From contig CALQCM020000015.1 in NCBI GenBank assembly GCA_943329075.2, positions 1 to 64,000 on the forward strand: DNA of 64,000 nt, given 5' to 3'. The stretch comes from Chitinophaga pinensis (GTDB lineage Bacteria; Pseudomonadota; Gammaproteobacteria; Burkholderiales; SG8-41). Shown here piece by piece: positions 8,689-17,086 of the stretch. The notes under the pieces were generated by a model, which made no database searches, was not told where the DNA came from, and was given only the letters and a program-made list of their open reading frames with translations. Position numbers and translations under genes: made by a program. Position 1 is the stretch's first letter, and the number at the start of each line of letters is the position of its first letter.

Positions 8689-9421
8689 GCCTGATCCACT
8701 GTTTGATCGCCGCCATGGTTTCGCGCTCGATGCCGCGATAACCGTGGTGCGAATAAGCCTCGCAGGGGTCGCCCTCCGAGAAGCCGCCTTCCATCGTGAT
8801 CAGTTCCGTGCCGTGCGCCTCATGCGCGCGCTCGGCAGCGTTGTAACGCGTGAGCCGGCACTGGTCGTTGCGATGATGCACTATCAACTGGCGGTTTTGA
8901 TACTCCTTCGCATCGAACGAGTAAATGCTGCTGCTCATCGACGAGGTATGAATCACGCCGGCGATCTTGTCGGCGAGAAACGCCGCCAGCTTCACGGTGG
9001 CGATGGTGCCGCGGCTGGTGCCGACCAGATAAACCTGCGCGCCCGGATAGCGCGCCTTGAGATCGTCCAGCAGCGCCTGCACGCGAGGCTCCGACCACGT
9101 CGTGTTGGTGGCGACCGTGGCGAATTCATCGTCAACGATGAATTCGCGCCCGCGGATCAGAAAATTGCCGCCGAAATCATATGCGACTTTGTCGTTTTCC
9201 AGATGCGGATTCATCTGACCGTTGCCGCCCGGGAACAATATCGTAATGAACTTCGGCTGCGGATTGCCGTAGTTCAAAACGTACGGCACCGCGTCGCCGC
9301 CGGCCAGCTTTGCCGTCGTAATCAATTCTTCGGCGGCAGCGCAGATTCCGCAGGCAGGCAGCGCAATCGCCCATAGCAGCCAACCAACGTTGCGTCGCAT
9401 GCGCTCGCGCAGTGCCGTCAT
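8678..9421 (-). CDS. Secreted alpha/beta hydrolase (paralogue of the gene at 48530-49336)
   Basis: A 247-residue protein; a second ATG at 9400 gives a tidier signal peptide (MRRNVGWLLWAIALPACGIC). The mature part has ILFPGGNGQMN as a possible oxyanion strand and the nucleophile elbow VGTSRGT. Near the end it has VHHRNDQC and DPCEAYSHHGYRGIE; the histidine in the second is the likely catalytic base and the cysteines may form a disulfide. The same arrangement occurs in the protein at 48530. The substrate is unknown; the export signal suggests a periplasmic esterase-like enzyme. It is the last gene of a reverse-strand group, 4 bp after the amidohydrolase. Confidence 0.75.
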   Translation of the reverse strand: MTALRERMRRNVGWLLWAIALPACGICAAAEELITTAKLAGGDAVPYVLNYGNPQPKFITILFPGGNGQMNPHLENDKVAYDFGGNFLIRGREFIVDDEFATVATNTTWSEPRVQALLDDLKARYPGAQVYLVGTSRGTIATVKLAAFLADKIAGVIHTSSMSSSIYSFDAKEYQNRQLIVHHRNDQCRLTRYNAAERAHEAHGTELITMEGGFSEGDPCEAYSHHGYRGIERETMAAIKQWIRRGR

Positions 9422-9425
9422 GCGT

Positions 9426-10244
9426 TTATTTGAAGCCGAACAAACGCGCCGGCGTATCCCACAGGATCTTCTGCCGCACCTTCGCGTCCGGCACCCAGCG
9501 CTCGAACACCGCACGCGTCGGGCCGTAGTCCACGCGCAAATCCAGACGCACAAACGGCCAGTCCGAACCCCACACGCAGTGGTCCGGCGTAAATGCGTCG
9601 ATCAGTTGATGCACCACTGCATCGGTGTCGGCATGCGGCCAGGGCTGATGTGAAAAGCGGAACGGCCCCGAAATCTTGAGTACGCCGTTGCCGCTGCGGC
9701 CGAGTTCGAGCAGCGCCTTGAAGCCGGCGCTCGTCTGCATCGTCAGCGGATCGCTGCGGCCGCAATGGTCGATCATCACGCGCACACCGGCTTTTGTCAG
9801 AATCGGCATCGCTTCGGCCAACTGGTCTTTCTGGCACTGGATCTGGCAGAACCAGTTTGCCGCCTTCAGCTTGGCCAGCAGTGCCGGCGCGCGCGCATCG
9901 TGGAGCAGCGCCAGGCCCTGATTGTGCAGATTGATGCGCACGCCGACCACACCGCCGTCGTTGAGGCGCGCGATCTCTTTCTCCGACACATCGTGTTTGA
10001 CCAGTGCAATGCCCTTGAGCCGCCCTTTTGAACGCGCGATGCCGTCGAGCAGGCAGCTGTTATCGTCGCCGTAGGGCCCTGCCCCCACCGCCAGCCCGTG
10101 CGTGATGCCGTGTGCATCGAACACTGCCAGCACGTTGTCTGCCGTACCGGCCTGCGAGGGATGCGGCGTGTAGTCGGCACTGGCCTGATAGGGGAAACGC
10201 GCCGGATCAAATATGTGAAAGTGGCAATCAGCTGCGGGCATCAT
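9426..10244 (-). CDS. Amidohydrolase family 2 protein (2-pyrone-4,6-dicarboxylate hydrolase-like)
   Basis: A 272-residue TIM-barrel metal-dependent hydrolase. The N-terminal metal motif is DCHFHIFDP. GVRINLHNQG follows, then VMIDHCGRSDP in mid-sequence and VWGSDWPFVRLD near the C-terminus, with the family's conserved aspartate. The ending (TPARLFGFK) is typical. The length and motifs match LigI-like lactonases and related enzymes of aromatic or dicarboxylate breakdown. It lies between the enoyl-CoA hydratase gene (44 bp upstream) and the secreted hydrolase gene (4 bp downstream), probably in one transcript. The precise substrate is not readable. Confidence 0.8.
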   Translation of the reverse strand: MMPAADCHFHIFDPARFPYQASADYTPHPSQAGTADNVLAVFDAHGITHGLAVGAGPYGDDNSCLLDGIARSKGRLKGIALVKHDVSEKEIARLNDGGVVGVRINLHNQGLALLHDARAPALLAKLKAANWFCQIQCQKDQLAEAMPILTKAGVRVMIDHCGRSDPLTMQTSAGFKALLELGRSGNGVLKISGPFRFSHQPWPHADTDAVVHQLIDAFTPDHCVWGSDWPFVRLDLRVDYGPTRAVFERWVPDAKVRQKILWDTPARLFGFK

Positions 10245-10288
10245 GAACCTCGTCTGAACGAAAGATTGGAATAAATCGACGCAAGGCG

Positions 10289-11005
10289 CTAACGCACCAG
10301 CGCCAGCAGCGTGCCGGCGTATTCGGACGCCATCTCCGGCGTCAGGTGTTCGGCACGCGCCTGATAACGCTTGATCGTTTCGAGCACGAGGCGCGGCCGC
10401 GAGGCCAGCGTCTGCAGAAAGGCATCAGCATCAGCGGCAAAACTCGCCTGCGGCATGACTTTGCTGGCCAGCCCGATCGCGGCGGCGCGTTCGGCGCTGA
10501 TCTTTTCCGCTGAATAGATCAGCCAGCTCAGCGCTTTCGAATTGACCTTGCCGAGCGCGGCGCACATCGCCATGGTCGGCGGAATATCGTGTTCGATTTC
10601 GGGAAAGGCGAATCCGGCGCCGGACGCGGCGAGCGTGATATCGCTGCCGACCGCGAGTGCTGCGCCGAAACCCAGCGCATCGGCGTGCACCAGCGCCACC
10701 ACCGGCACCGGCACTTCAGCGATGGCCTGATAACTGCCGAGCACCGCGCCCATCATCTTGACGCGCACTTCATACGGCGTCATGCCGGCGCGTGACTCGC
10801 CCTTGCCGTCGCGACCGCGACAGAAGTGCGCGCCGCGCGCCTCAATGGCCACCAGGTTGACGCTGCTGTCGCGACCGAGCTCGCGCATGAGGTCGGCGAA
10901 CTGCACCATCATGCCGCGCGTCATGGCGTTGCCCTCCTCCGGACGGTTGAGGTCGACGCGCGCAATGGCGCCGTCGCGGCGGACCTTGAATTCGAAATCG
11001 CTCAT
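10289..11005 (-). CDS. Enoyl-CoA hydratase/isomerase family protein
   Basis: A 238-residue crotonase-fold protein starting at 11005, where GGGGAG precedes ATG. Oxyanion-hole elements are GAHFCRGRD (near residue 63) and HADALGFGAALA (near residue 105). A glutamate in FPEIEHDIPP occupies one catalytic position, while the second usual glutamate position is not obvious. The family covers hydratases, isomerases and thioesterases acting on CoA esters, so the specific reaction is uncertain. It heads a reverse-strand group with the amidohydrolase and secreted hydrolase and is divergent from the asparaginase-like gene. Confidence 0.8.
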   Translation of the reverse strand: MSDFEFKVRRDGAIARVDLNRPEEGNAMTRGMMVQFADLMRELGRDSSVNLVAIEARGAHFCRGRDGKGESRAGMTPYEVRVKMMGAVLGSYQAIAEVPVPVVALVHADALGFGAALAVGSDITLAASGAGFAFPEIEHDIPPTMAMCAALGKVNSKALSWLIYSAEKISAERAAAIGLASKVMPQASFAADADAFLQTLASRPRLVLETIKRYQARAEHLTPEMASEYAGTLLALVR

Positions 11006-11161
11006 GCTCTCCCCTGATTGTTGCGCTAAAGGCCGTATTTTATGCGTTATGCGCTTGGCGCGGGCCGCGCGGGCGCGCGCCACGGATCGTGGTAAGGTAT
11101 TCGCATCTCAAGACGACGGCAGCGCCATGCACGCGGCCGCGATCTGCACGGAGGACACTGT

Positions 11162-12154
11162 ATGCCGAAGCCACGCCTGCGCCTGATGATCGCACCCGGC
11201 ACGCTGCATAGCCGCGGCAGCGACCGCATGGATTTCACACGCTACGGCCGCAGCGGCAAACCACGCATGACGGGCGAAGAACTGCTGCCGACGCTGCCCG
11301 AACTCGGTGCGCTGGCCGACATCGATGTCGATGCCGGCAATCCGCAGGAAATCGCCACGCACGACGAGCTGCGCCGGCTCGCCGTCAAAATCGAAAAAAT
11401 GCTCAAGGGTGATGAAGTTGACGGCGTCATCTTCGTGCAAGGCACCAACAGCCTCGAAGAGACCGCGTATTTTCTCAATCTGACGGTGCGCAGCAACAAG
11501 CCCGTCGTCATCACCGGCGCGCAACGGCCGTATACCGGGCTGTCGACCGACGGGCCGCTCAATCTCCTGAATGCGGTACGCGTTGCCATCGCCACCGAAA
11601 CCCGCGGCAAGGGCGTGGTCGTCGTCATGAACGATGAAATCAACGCCGCGCGCGAAGTTACGAAAACGAACACTTACCGCGTGCAGACCTTCCGCAGCCG
11701 CGACATCGGGCTGCTCGGTTACGCCGACCCGGACCGTGTCGTCTATTACCGCGCGCCGTTGCGGCGGCATACGCTGGACAGTGAATTCGATATCAATGCC
11801 ATTACCCAGATGCCCTTGGTTGACGTGCTCTACGTGCATGCCGGCTGCCGCGCCGGGCTGGCCGAAGCGGCGCTGGCCGGCGGCGCGCGCGGCATCGTCA
11901 TTGCCGGTTCGGGGGCGGGTTCGACCGGCAATCTTGCGGCCGAGATCAATGCGATCGTCGCCGCCAAACGCGCCGTCATCGTGCAAAGTTCGCGCGTCGG
12001 CGAAGGCCGCGTGCTGCGCGTAAACAACTGGAGCGAGCCCGACATGGTCGCGGCCGACAATCTGCCGCCGCACAAGGCGGCGATCCTGCTCTCGCTCGCG
12101 CTGACCAAAACGAACGATCCCGATGAAATTCAAAACCTGTTTGACGCCTATTAG
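11162..12154 (+). CDS. Asparaginase family protein with altered active-site residues
   Basis: A 330-residue protein that aligns along its whole length with type II L-asparaginases: GT near residue 13, QGTNSLEETAYFLNLTV near 93, GAQRPYTGLSTDGPLNL, VVVMNDEINAAREVTKTNT and a C-terminus ending DPDEIQNLFDAY. The first catalytic threonine, the second threonine (in GTN) and the lysine (in VTKTNT) are kept. The conserved aspartate after the second threonine is Asn here, and the usual GGTIAS start is APGTLHSRG. There is no signal peptide. It may hydrolyse an amide other than asparagine, or be weakly active. It is divergent from the enoyl-CoA hydratase gene. Confidence 0.8.
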   Translation: MPKPRLRLMIAPGTLHSRGSDRMDFTRYGRSGKPRMTGEELLPTLPELGALADIDVDAGNPQEIATHDELRRLAVKIEKMLKGDEVDGVIFVQGTNSLEETAYFLNLTVRSNKPVVITGAQRPYTGLSTDGPLNLLNAVRVAIATETRGKGVVVVMNDEINAAREVTKTNTYRVQTFRSRDIGLLGYADPDRVVYYRAPLRRHTLDSEFDINAITQMPLVDVLYVHAGCRAGLAEAALAGGARGIVIAGSGAGSTGNLAAEINAIVAAKRAVIVQSSRVGEGRVLRVNNWSEPDMVAADNLPPHKAAILLSLALTKTNDPDEIQNLFDAY

Positions 12155-12177
12155 CCCACACGCCGCTTTAATTCACC

Positions 12178-12267
12178 CCGTCATTCCCGCGAAAGCGGGA
12201 ATCCAGTTTGTCCCGCAAAAAATTACGGCCCAAAACCCTGGGCTCCCGCTTTCGCGGGAGCGACGGG
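12178..12267. repeat. REP-like palindrome pair 1
   Basis: Two inverted copies of a short palindrome (core CCCGCGAAAGCGGG) flanked by cgtcat or cgacgg lie between the asparaginase and NHL genes. The same paired arrangement recurs at 13274, 22099, 24418, 25520 and 27044. Confidence 0.9.
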
Positions 12268-12302
12268 TTCCTAAAATCGTCAATCAAATTGGGAGAGTCT
12301 TC

Positions 12303-13247
12303 ATGAAAACTTTTTTCTGTACTGTCCTTCTCATGCTTGCCACCGCAAATTTGTTCGCCCAGCCGGCACCGATGCTGCGGCCACCCAATCTGCCCGACCT
12401 CGACTACCGGCCGGTGGCCGATGTGTTCAATCTGCCGGCAAATGTGAATTTCGGCTCAACCTCCAGCGTGGCGGTCAATTCCAAAGGCAACATCATCGTG
12501 CTCAACCGCGGCCCGCAGCCGCTGATGGAGTTCGACGCCAACGGCAAATTCATCCGCGCCTTCGGCGAGGGCCTGTTCGCGCGGCCGCACGGCCTGCGCA
12601 TCGATGCCGAGGACAACATCTGGGCCACCGACGGCGGCGACCATGTCGTCTACAAATTCAACCACGAGGGCCGCATGCAGATGGTGCTCGGCCTTAAAGG
12701 CACCGCGGGCGAATGGCATCCGGCAACGCCGCTGCGGCTGTTCACCGAACCCAACGACATCGCAATTGCCGGCAACGGCGACATCTACGTTACGCAGGGC
12801 CACGGCGGCAAGGGGGAGAACCGTGTGCTGCGCTTCGACAAAAACGGCAATCATCTGAAGAGCTGGGGAAAACGCGGCAGCGGGCCGGGTGAATTCGACG
12901 CGCCGCATGGCGTTGCTGTCGATGACAAGGGTCTCGTTTACATCGCCGATCGCGGCAACAAACGCATCCAGATCTTCGATACCGACGGCAACTTCGTGAA
13001 AGAATGGCCGCTCTTCGGCACGCCCTGCGGCCTCATCATCCAGAACGGCAGCGTGTGGCTGGCCAACGGCCACGCCGGGCAGATCATTCAGTTCGACATG
13101 AGCGGCAAGGTGCTCGGCATCACCGGTTCACAGGGCAAGGCCTTGGGCCAATATGGCGAGGCGCACTTCATCGCGATGACCGCAAAAAACGAATTGTACG
13201 TTGCCGACACGCTGAACTGGCGCGTCACCAAACTGGTAAGGAAATAA
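12303..13247 (+). CDS. Secreted NHL-repeat (six-bladed beta-propeller) protein
   Basis: A 314-residue protein beginning at 12303 with a signal peptide (MKTFFCTVLLMLATANLFAQ); GGGAGAG precedes the start. The rest is built of NHL blades with repeats such as RPHGLRIDAEDNIWATDGG, GPGEFDAPHGVAVDDKGL and VYIADRGNKRIQIFDTDGN. Such propellers occur as periplasmic ligand-binding or scaffold proteins, and in peptidyl-alpha-hydroxyglycine amidating-lyase-like enzymes; no catalytic residues can be assigned here. It stands alone between two REP-like pairs and converges with the ABC transporter operon. Function unknown. Confidence 0.8.
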   Translation: MKTFFCTVLLMLATANLFAQPAPMLRPPNLPDLDYRPVADVFNLPANVNFGSTSSVAVNSKGNIIVLNRGPQPLMEFDANGKFIRAFGEGLFARPHGLRIDAEDNIWATDGGDHVVYKFNHEGRMQMVLGLKGTAGEWHPATPLRLFTEPNDIAIAGNGDIYVTQGHGGKGENRVLRFDKNGNHLKSWGKRGSGPGEFDAPHGVAVDDKGLVYIADRGNKRIQIFDTDGNFVKEWPLFGTPCGLIIQNGSVWLANGHAGQIIQFDMSGKVLGITGSQGKALGQYGEAHFIAMTAKNELYVADTLNWRVTKLVRK

Positions 13248-13273
13248 CTATTTCAGACGATCAACTACACTCC

Positions 13274-13400
13274 CGTCACTCCCGCGAAAGCGGGAGTCCA
13301 GGATTTGAGCGATTGATTCAAATAAGCGTGGGCTGCGCCCCTATCCCACCTTCCCCCGCAAGCGGGGAAAGGGGATACCCGCTTTCGCGGGAATGACAGC
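13274..13400. repeat. REP-like palindrome pair 2
   Basis: Copies at about 13274-13301 and 13377-13399 lie in opposite orientation, with a third weaker palindrome (ttcccccgcaagcgggga) between. They sit between the convergent NHL and ABC ATPase genes and may act in transcript ending. Confidence 0.85.
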
Positions 13401-13432
13401 GCTTTGATTGCGGCGCGCCAGACAGATCGTGT

Positions 13433-14242
13433 TTACGCCGCGCTCTTCACCGCGACATGGCTCGTCAACTGCAGCGTGATATCGCGCCGTACCTGATTGA
13501 AATCAACGGCCGAGACCTCGCGCGGCCGCGTCAGCGGCACCACGGCATCATTCTCGACGCGGCCGGGGCCGGCGGTCATGACGACGACGCGGTCTGACAA
13601 CACGACCGCCTCTTCCACCGAGTGGGTGACGAAGATCACCGTGACCTTGGTGCGTTCCCAGATCTCCAGCAGTTCCTGCTGCAATTTCTCGCGCGTCAAC
13701 GCATCGAGCGCGCCGAAGGGTTCATCCATCAGCAGCACTTCGCAGTCGTTGGCCAGCACGCGCGCGATCGCCACGCGTTGCTTCATGCCGCCCGAGAGCT
13801 GGCTCGGATAGTAGTCGGCAAACTTCGTCAGGCCGACCATTTCGGTGTAACGCATCGACAACTCGTCGAGCTTTTCTTTTGGCAGACCGCGCTGGCGCGG
13901 ACCGAAACCGATGTTCTCTTTGACCGTCAGCCACGGAAACAGCGCGAAATCCTGAAACACCATGCCGCGTTCCGGCCCCGGCGCCGCAATCGGCGTACCG
14001 TACATCTCGACCGCACCGGTGGTCGCGGTCTCGAAACCGGCGATGATGCGCAGCAATGTCGACTTGCCGCAGCCTGAGGCGCCGATCAGGCAGATGAACT
14101 CGCCCTTGTTAATGGTCAGATTGACGTCGCGCAACGCCTCAACGGTCTGCCCGCCGATGGTAAAACGCTTGCCCAGTCCGCGCACGGCGAGGATAGGCCT
14201 CGCGCTGCGGTGCGGCGCGGATGCGTGTGCGGCGTCAGACAT
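13433..14242 (-). CDS. ABC transporter ATP-binding protein (NitT/TauT family)
   Basis: A 269-residue ATPase. Walker A is GASGCGKST (near residue 53), the Q-loop is in VFQDFALFPW, the signature is LSGGMKQRVAIAR, Walker B is VLLMDEPFGALD and the H-loop is in FVTHSVEEAV. The sequence resembles the TauB/SsuB/NrtD group that energises uptake of nitrate, sulfonates, taurine or aromatic acids. Its start overlaps the permease gene by 8 bp, so it is the last gene of a binding protein-permease-ATPase operon. The substrate is undetermined. Confidence 0.9.
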   Translation of the reverse strand: MSDAAHASAPHRSARPILAVRGLGKRFTIGGQTVEALRDVNLTINKGEFICLIGASGCGKSTLLRIIAGFETATTGAVEMYGTPIAAPGPERGMVFQDFALFPWLTVKENIGFGPRQRGLPKEKLDELSMRYTEMVGLTKFADYYPSQLSGGMKQRVAIARVLANDCEVLLMDEPFGALDALTREKLQQELLEIWERTKVTVIFVTHSVEEAVVLSDRVVVMTAGPGRVENDAVVPLTRPREVSAVDFNQVRRDITLQLTSHVAVKSAA

Positions 14243-15020
14243 TGTGTTGCGGGCTCCAGCGCAGCAAACGGTTGTTCAAGGCCACGATCAATCGGTCGGT
14301 GACGAAACCGGCGATGCCGATGACGATCATGCCGGAGATGACGAGATCAGTACGCGACAGCGTGCGGCCATCCATGATCACCGCGCCCAGGCCCTGCGGC
14401 ACGCCGGTCATTTCACCGACCACGATCAAAATCCATGAAAAGCCGTGGCCGAGGCGCAGGCCGTTGAAAATCGACGGCGTGGCAGCCGGCAGCACCACCT
14501 GACGAAACAGCGAACCACCGGTGCAACCGAGCATGGAGGCGGCTTCGAACAGTTTGTTGTCGACCGAACGCACGCCGAAGGTGGTGTTCAACACGATCGG
14601 ATAAAAAGCACCGAGGAACACCAGAAAGATCGCCGCGTTCGGCCCGAGGCCGAAAAAGATCATCGACAGCGGCAGCCATGCGGTGACCGGGACCGGCCGC
14701 AGGATCTGCAGCGTCGGGTCGATCAGATTGCGCACGAAGGGAATGCGCCCCACCATCAACCCCAGCGGAATGCCCACCAGCGCCGCGGCGAAAAATCCGC
14801 CGTAAACCCGCTGCACCGATTTCCACAAATGAATGTGCAGTGTGCCGCTGAAGGCATCGTCGTAGATGCCGCCAAAAGCCAGGTCGTAGAGCATGATGCC
14901 GACGTCCTGCGGCAACGGAATCAGCCGCGTGCCGCTGACGCGCACGCCGACGTGCCAGGCCGCCACCAGCGCGACCGGCACGATCAGCGGTATCAACCAG
15001 CGTTTGAGCGACTGCATCAC
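14235..15020 (-). CDS. ABC transporter permease (NitT/TauT family)
   Basis: A 261-residue inner-membrane protein with about six hydrophobic segments and the EAA-like coupling loop EAASMLGCTGGSLFRQVVLPAATPSIFNGL (about residues 160-189, shown here by its start and end). It forms the channel of the importer with the ATPase (8-bp overlap downstream) and the binding protein (9 bp upstream). Confidence 0.9.
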   Translation of the reverse strand: MMQSLKRWLIPLIVPVALVAAWHVGVRVSGTRLIPLPQDVGIMLYDLAFGGIYDDAFSGTLHIHLWKSVQRVYGGFFAAALVGIPLGLMVGRIPFVRNLIDPTLQILRPVPVTAWLPLSMIFFGLGPNAAIFLVFLGAFYPIVLNTTFGVRSVDNKLFEAASMLGCTGGSLFRQVVLPAATPSIFNGLRLGHGFSWILIVVGEMTGVPQGLGAVIMDGRTLSRTDLVISGMIVIGIAGFVTDRLIVALNNRLLRWSPQHNV

Positions 15021-15029
15021 GCCATCCGG

Positions 15030-15986
15030 CTATTTTGTTTTCGCCAGCGCACTGACGAAACTGGTGTCGATGAATTTGGTGTAATCGGGCAGCGCACGGA
15101 TCTGTTTCTTGTCGAGCATTTCCGAGCCGTAATACTTGGCACGCGTCACCCAGTCGGCGTCGGTGTTCCAGGTCAGTTCCACATTGGGTGCGGCAATTTC
15201 GATGGTCGGTTTCGGCTGGCCGAGTTTCTGCGCCGCCATCTCGACGAAGGCCGCGCGGTTGGCCATCGCGTATTCGGTCGCTTTGCGATGGATGGTCAGG
15301 AATACTTTCACCAGCTCCGGATTGTCCTTCGTCATGCTTTCATGCGTCGTCATCACCATGTTGACCGAGCCGGTCGGCGTGCTGTACGGATACTCGACGA
15401 TTTTGCCTACACCCTTGGCGAGGCTGATCGACGGCCCCGGTTCGGCACCGACGTAGGCATCGATGTCGCCGCGTTCGAGTGCCGCCGGCATGTCGCTGAA
15501 GGCGACGCGGATCGGCTGGATGTCCTTGATCGACATGCCTTCCATCTTCAGGCGATCGAGGATCACCACCTCCTGTGTCGAGCCCGGCAGAATGGCGACC
15601 TTCTTGCCCTTCAGGTCCTTGATCGTGCTGATGCCGGAATTCACGCCCGACACCACCGCCATGCCGCGATTGCATTGCGCGCCGATGATGACTACCGGTT
15701 CGCCGGCGGCACCACCGAGCGTGGCGGCGGCAAGGCCATAAGTGCCAAAATCCACCGAGCGCGTCACCACGGCGTTCTTGCCGTCGGTCGGTGTTTCATA
15801 CGGAAACACCTCGATCTTGTAACCAGGCGGCGTGAATTTTTCGTAGAAATAGGGCGTGATGGCGTGGATCAGTTTCAGCGTACCGACTTTGATCACCCGG
15901 TCCGCCGACCACACCGGCGCACTCAATCCCATTGCCAGCACCGCAACGGCCCACAATGAAACCACGATAGATTTGCCCTTCAGCAT
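15030..15986 (-). CDS. ABC transporter substrate-binding protein (NitT/TauT family)
   Basis: A 318-residue protein with a signal peptide (MLKGKSIVVSLWAVAVLAM, cleavage after about residue 27). The mature part has a type-2 periplasmic binding fold: VDFGTYGLAAATLGG, ISTIKDLKGKKVAILPGSTQE, and AALERGDIDAYVGAEPGPS. It probably captures an anionic compound (nitrate-, sulfonate- or aromatic acid-like) for the permease and ATPase downstream. GGAG precedes the start. The nearby allophanate hydrolase and formamidase-like genes hint at a nitrogenous ligand, but that is inference. Confidence 0.85.
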   Translation of the reverse strand: MLKGKSIVVSLWAVAVLAMGLSAPVWSADRVIKVGTLKLIHAITPYFYEKFTPPGYKIEVFPYETPTDGKNAVVTRSVDFGTYGLAAATLGGAAGEPVVIIGAQCNRGMAVVSGVNSGISTIKDLKGKKVAILPGSTQEVVILDRLKMEGMSIKDIQPIRVAFSDMPAALERGDIDAYVGAEPGPSISLAKGVGKIVEYPYSTPTGSVNMVMTTHESMTKDNPELVKVFLTIHRKATEYAMANRAAFVEMAAQKLGQPKPTIEIAAPNVELTWNTDADWVTRAKYYGSEMLDKKQIRALPDYTKFIDTSFVSALAKTK

Positions 15987-16145
15987 GACTGTCTCCTGTC
16001 AGATCGCCCGTTTGCAGGCGCACCCGGTCTGCTACGCAAGCGGCGTGCCATGCTGACATGGCGGGGATAGGTGAGTCGCGACGCTGCAATGCGCCCGTTA
16101 TTGGTGCGCCGGGCGTTTTAGCGCACCCGAATAGAGCGGACGCAC

Positions 16146-16973
16146 CTAAATGGCGACCAACTCCAGCAGAAGGCGTGTCAGCGCGCCGTCGGCGGCGGCC
16201 AATTGCTCCAGTATGGTGAAATGATTGCAGGCGTCGATCCGCAGCGATCGCCCGCGCAAACTGGCCGCCGCGCGTGCCGCCGCATAGTCCTGCGACTGGC
16301 GCTGCAGTTCGGGCAGTTCGGCCGCGCCATAGGCAATCATCAGCGGCGCAGCCGCGCTCTGCAATTGATGTAGCGGGCTCAGGCGTTCGACATCTTCCGC
16401 ACTCAAACCAAGCTTTGCATTGAGATAACACCGGCGTATGGGTTCGAGATCGTAGATGCCGCTGATGGCGAGCCCGCCGCGCACCGCCGGCTCGGCCATG
16501 CACGTCGCCGTGAGATGACCGCCGGCCGACCAGCCCGAAACATACATGCGCGAGATATCCGCGCCGTATTCATGCGCATGCGCGGCCAGCCAGGCGATCG
16601 CCGCGCGCACTTCGCCGATAATGCCGTCGAGCGTAATGTCCGGCGCCAGCGTGTAACCGATCACGGCGACGTGCAGGCCATGCGCGAGTGGCCCTGCGGC
16701 GACAAACGAAAACGTTTCCTTGGCACGCATCTGCCAGTAACCACCGTGGATGAAGACCAGCAGCGGTGCACCTTGGGCGCCGGCAAAATAATCGATGCGA
16801 TTGCGCGGCGCAGCACCGTAACGCAGATCGAGCGCGGAGGCGCGCGTGCGCCGCAGTTGCGCACTGCGCGCATCGAATTCCTCCAGCAGGCGCGCGCTGT
16901 CAGCGACGGCGCGCGTGTTGTCATACGCCGCATCGAGCGCCGTCGTGTCCATGCCGCGATACGCGCTGTTCAA
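16146..16973 (-). CDS. Alpha/beta hydrolase, arylformamidase (kynurenine formamidase)-like
   Basis: A protein of about 275 residues with the arylformamidase/esterase HGGYW oxyanion motif (near residue 78), GYTLAP, and the nucleophile elbow SGWSAGGHL. Likely acidic and basic residues sit in the C-terminal part, the histidine in DACNHFTILE. A TTG at 16973 is the preferred start because GGAGG lies 4 nt upstream; the first ATG is at 16952. It probably hydrolyses an N-formyl or ester bond of a small aromatic or amide compound. It is divergent from the allophanate hydrolase gene, 113 bp away. True kynurenine formamidase activity is not shown by sequence. Confidence 0.7.
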   Translation of the reverse strand: MNSAYRGMDTTALDAAYDNTRAVADSARLLEEFDARSAQLRRTRASALDLRYGAAPRNRIDYFAGAQGAPLLVFIHGGYWQMRAKETFSFVAAGPLAHGLHVAVIGYTLAPDITLDGIIGEVRAAIAWLAAHAHEYGADISRMYVSGWSAGGHLTATCMAEPAVRGGLAISGIYDLEPIRRCYLNAKLGLSAEDVERLSPLHQLQSAAAPLMIAYGAAELPELQRQSQDYAAARAAASLRGRSLRIDACNHFTILEQLAAADGALTRLLLELVAI

Positions 16974-17086
16974 ATTACCTCCCCGCCGCTTCAATCGATG
17001 ACAGCACCAAAGCAAGCGCCGCGCCATCCGCCCTGGTTTGGCATGCGCATTGCTTACTCCACGCAGATTATGCGATAAAGAACATT

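Noticed and set aside
14445..15959. A 504-codon plus-strand frame over the ABC permease and binding protein genes
   Set aside because: The reverse-strand genes have correct motifs, overlaps and start signals; the antisense frame has none.
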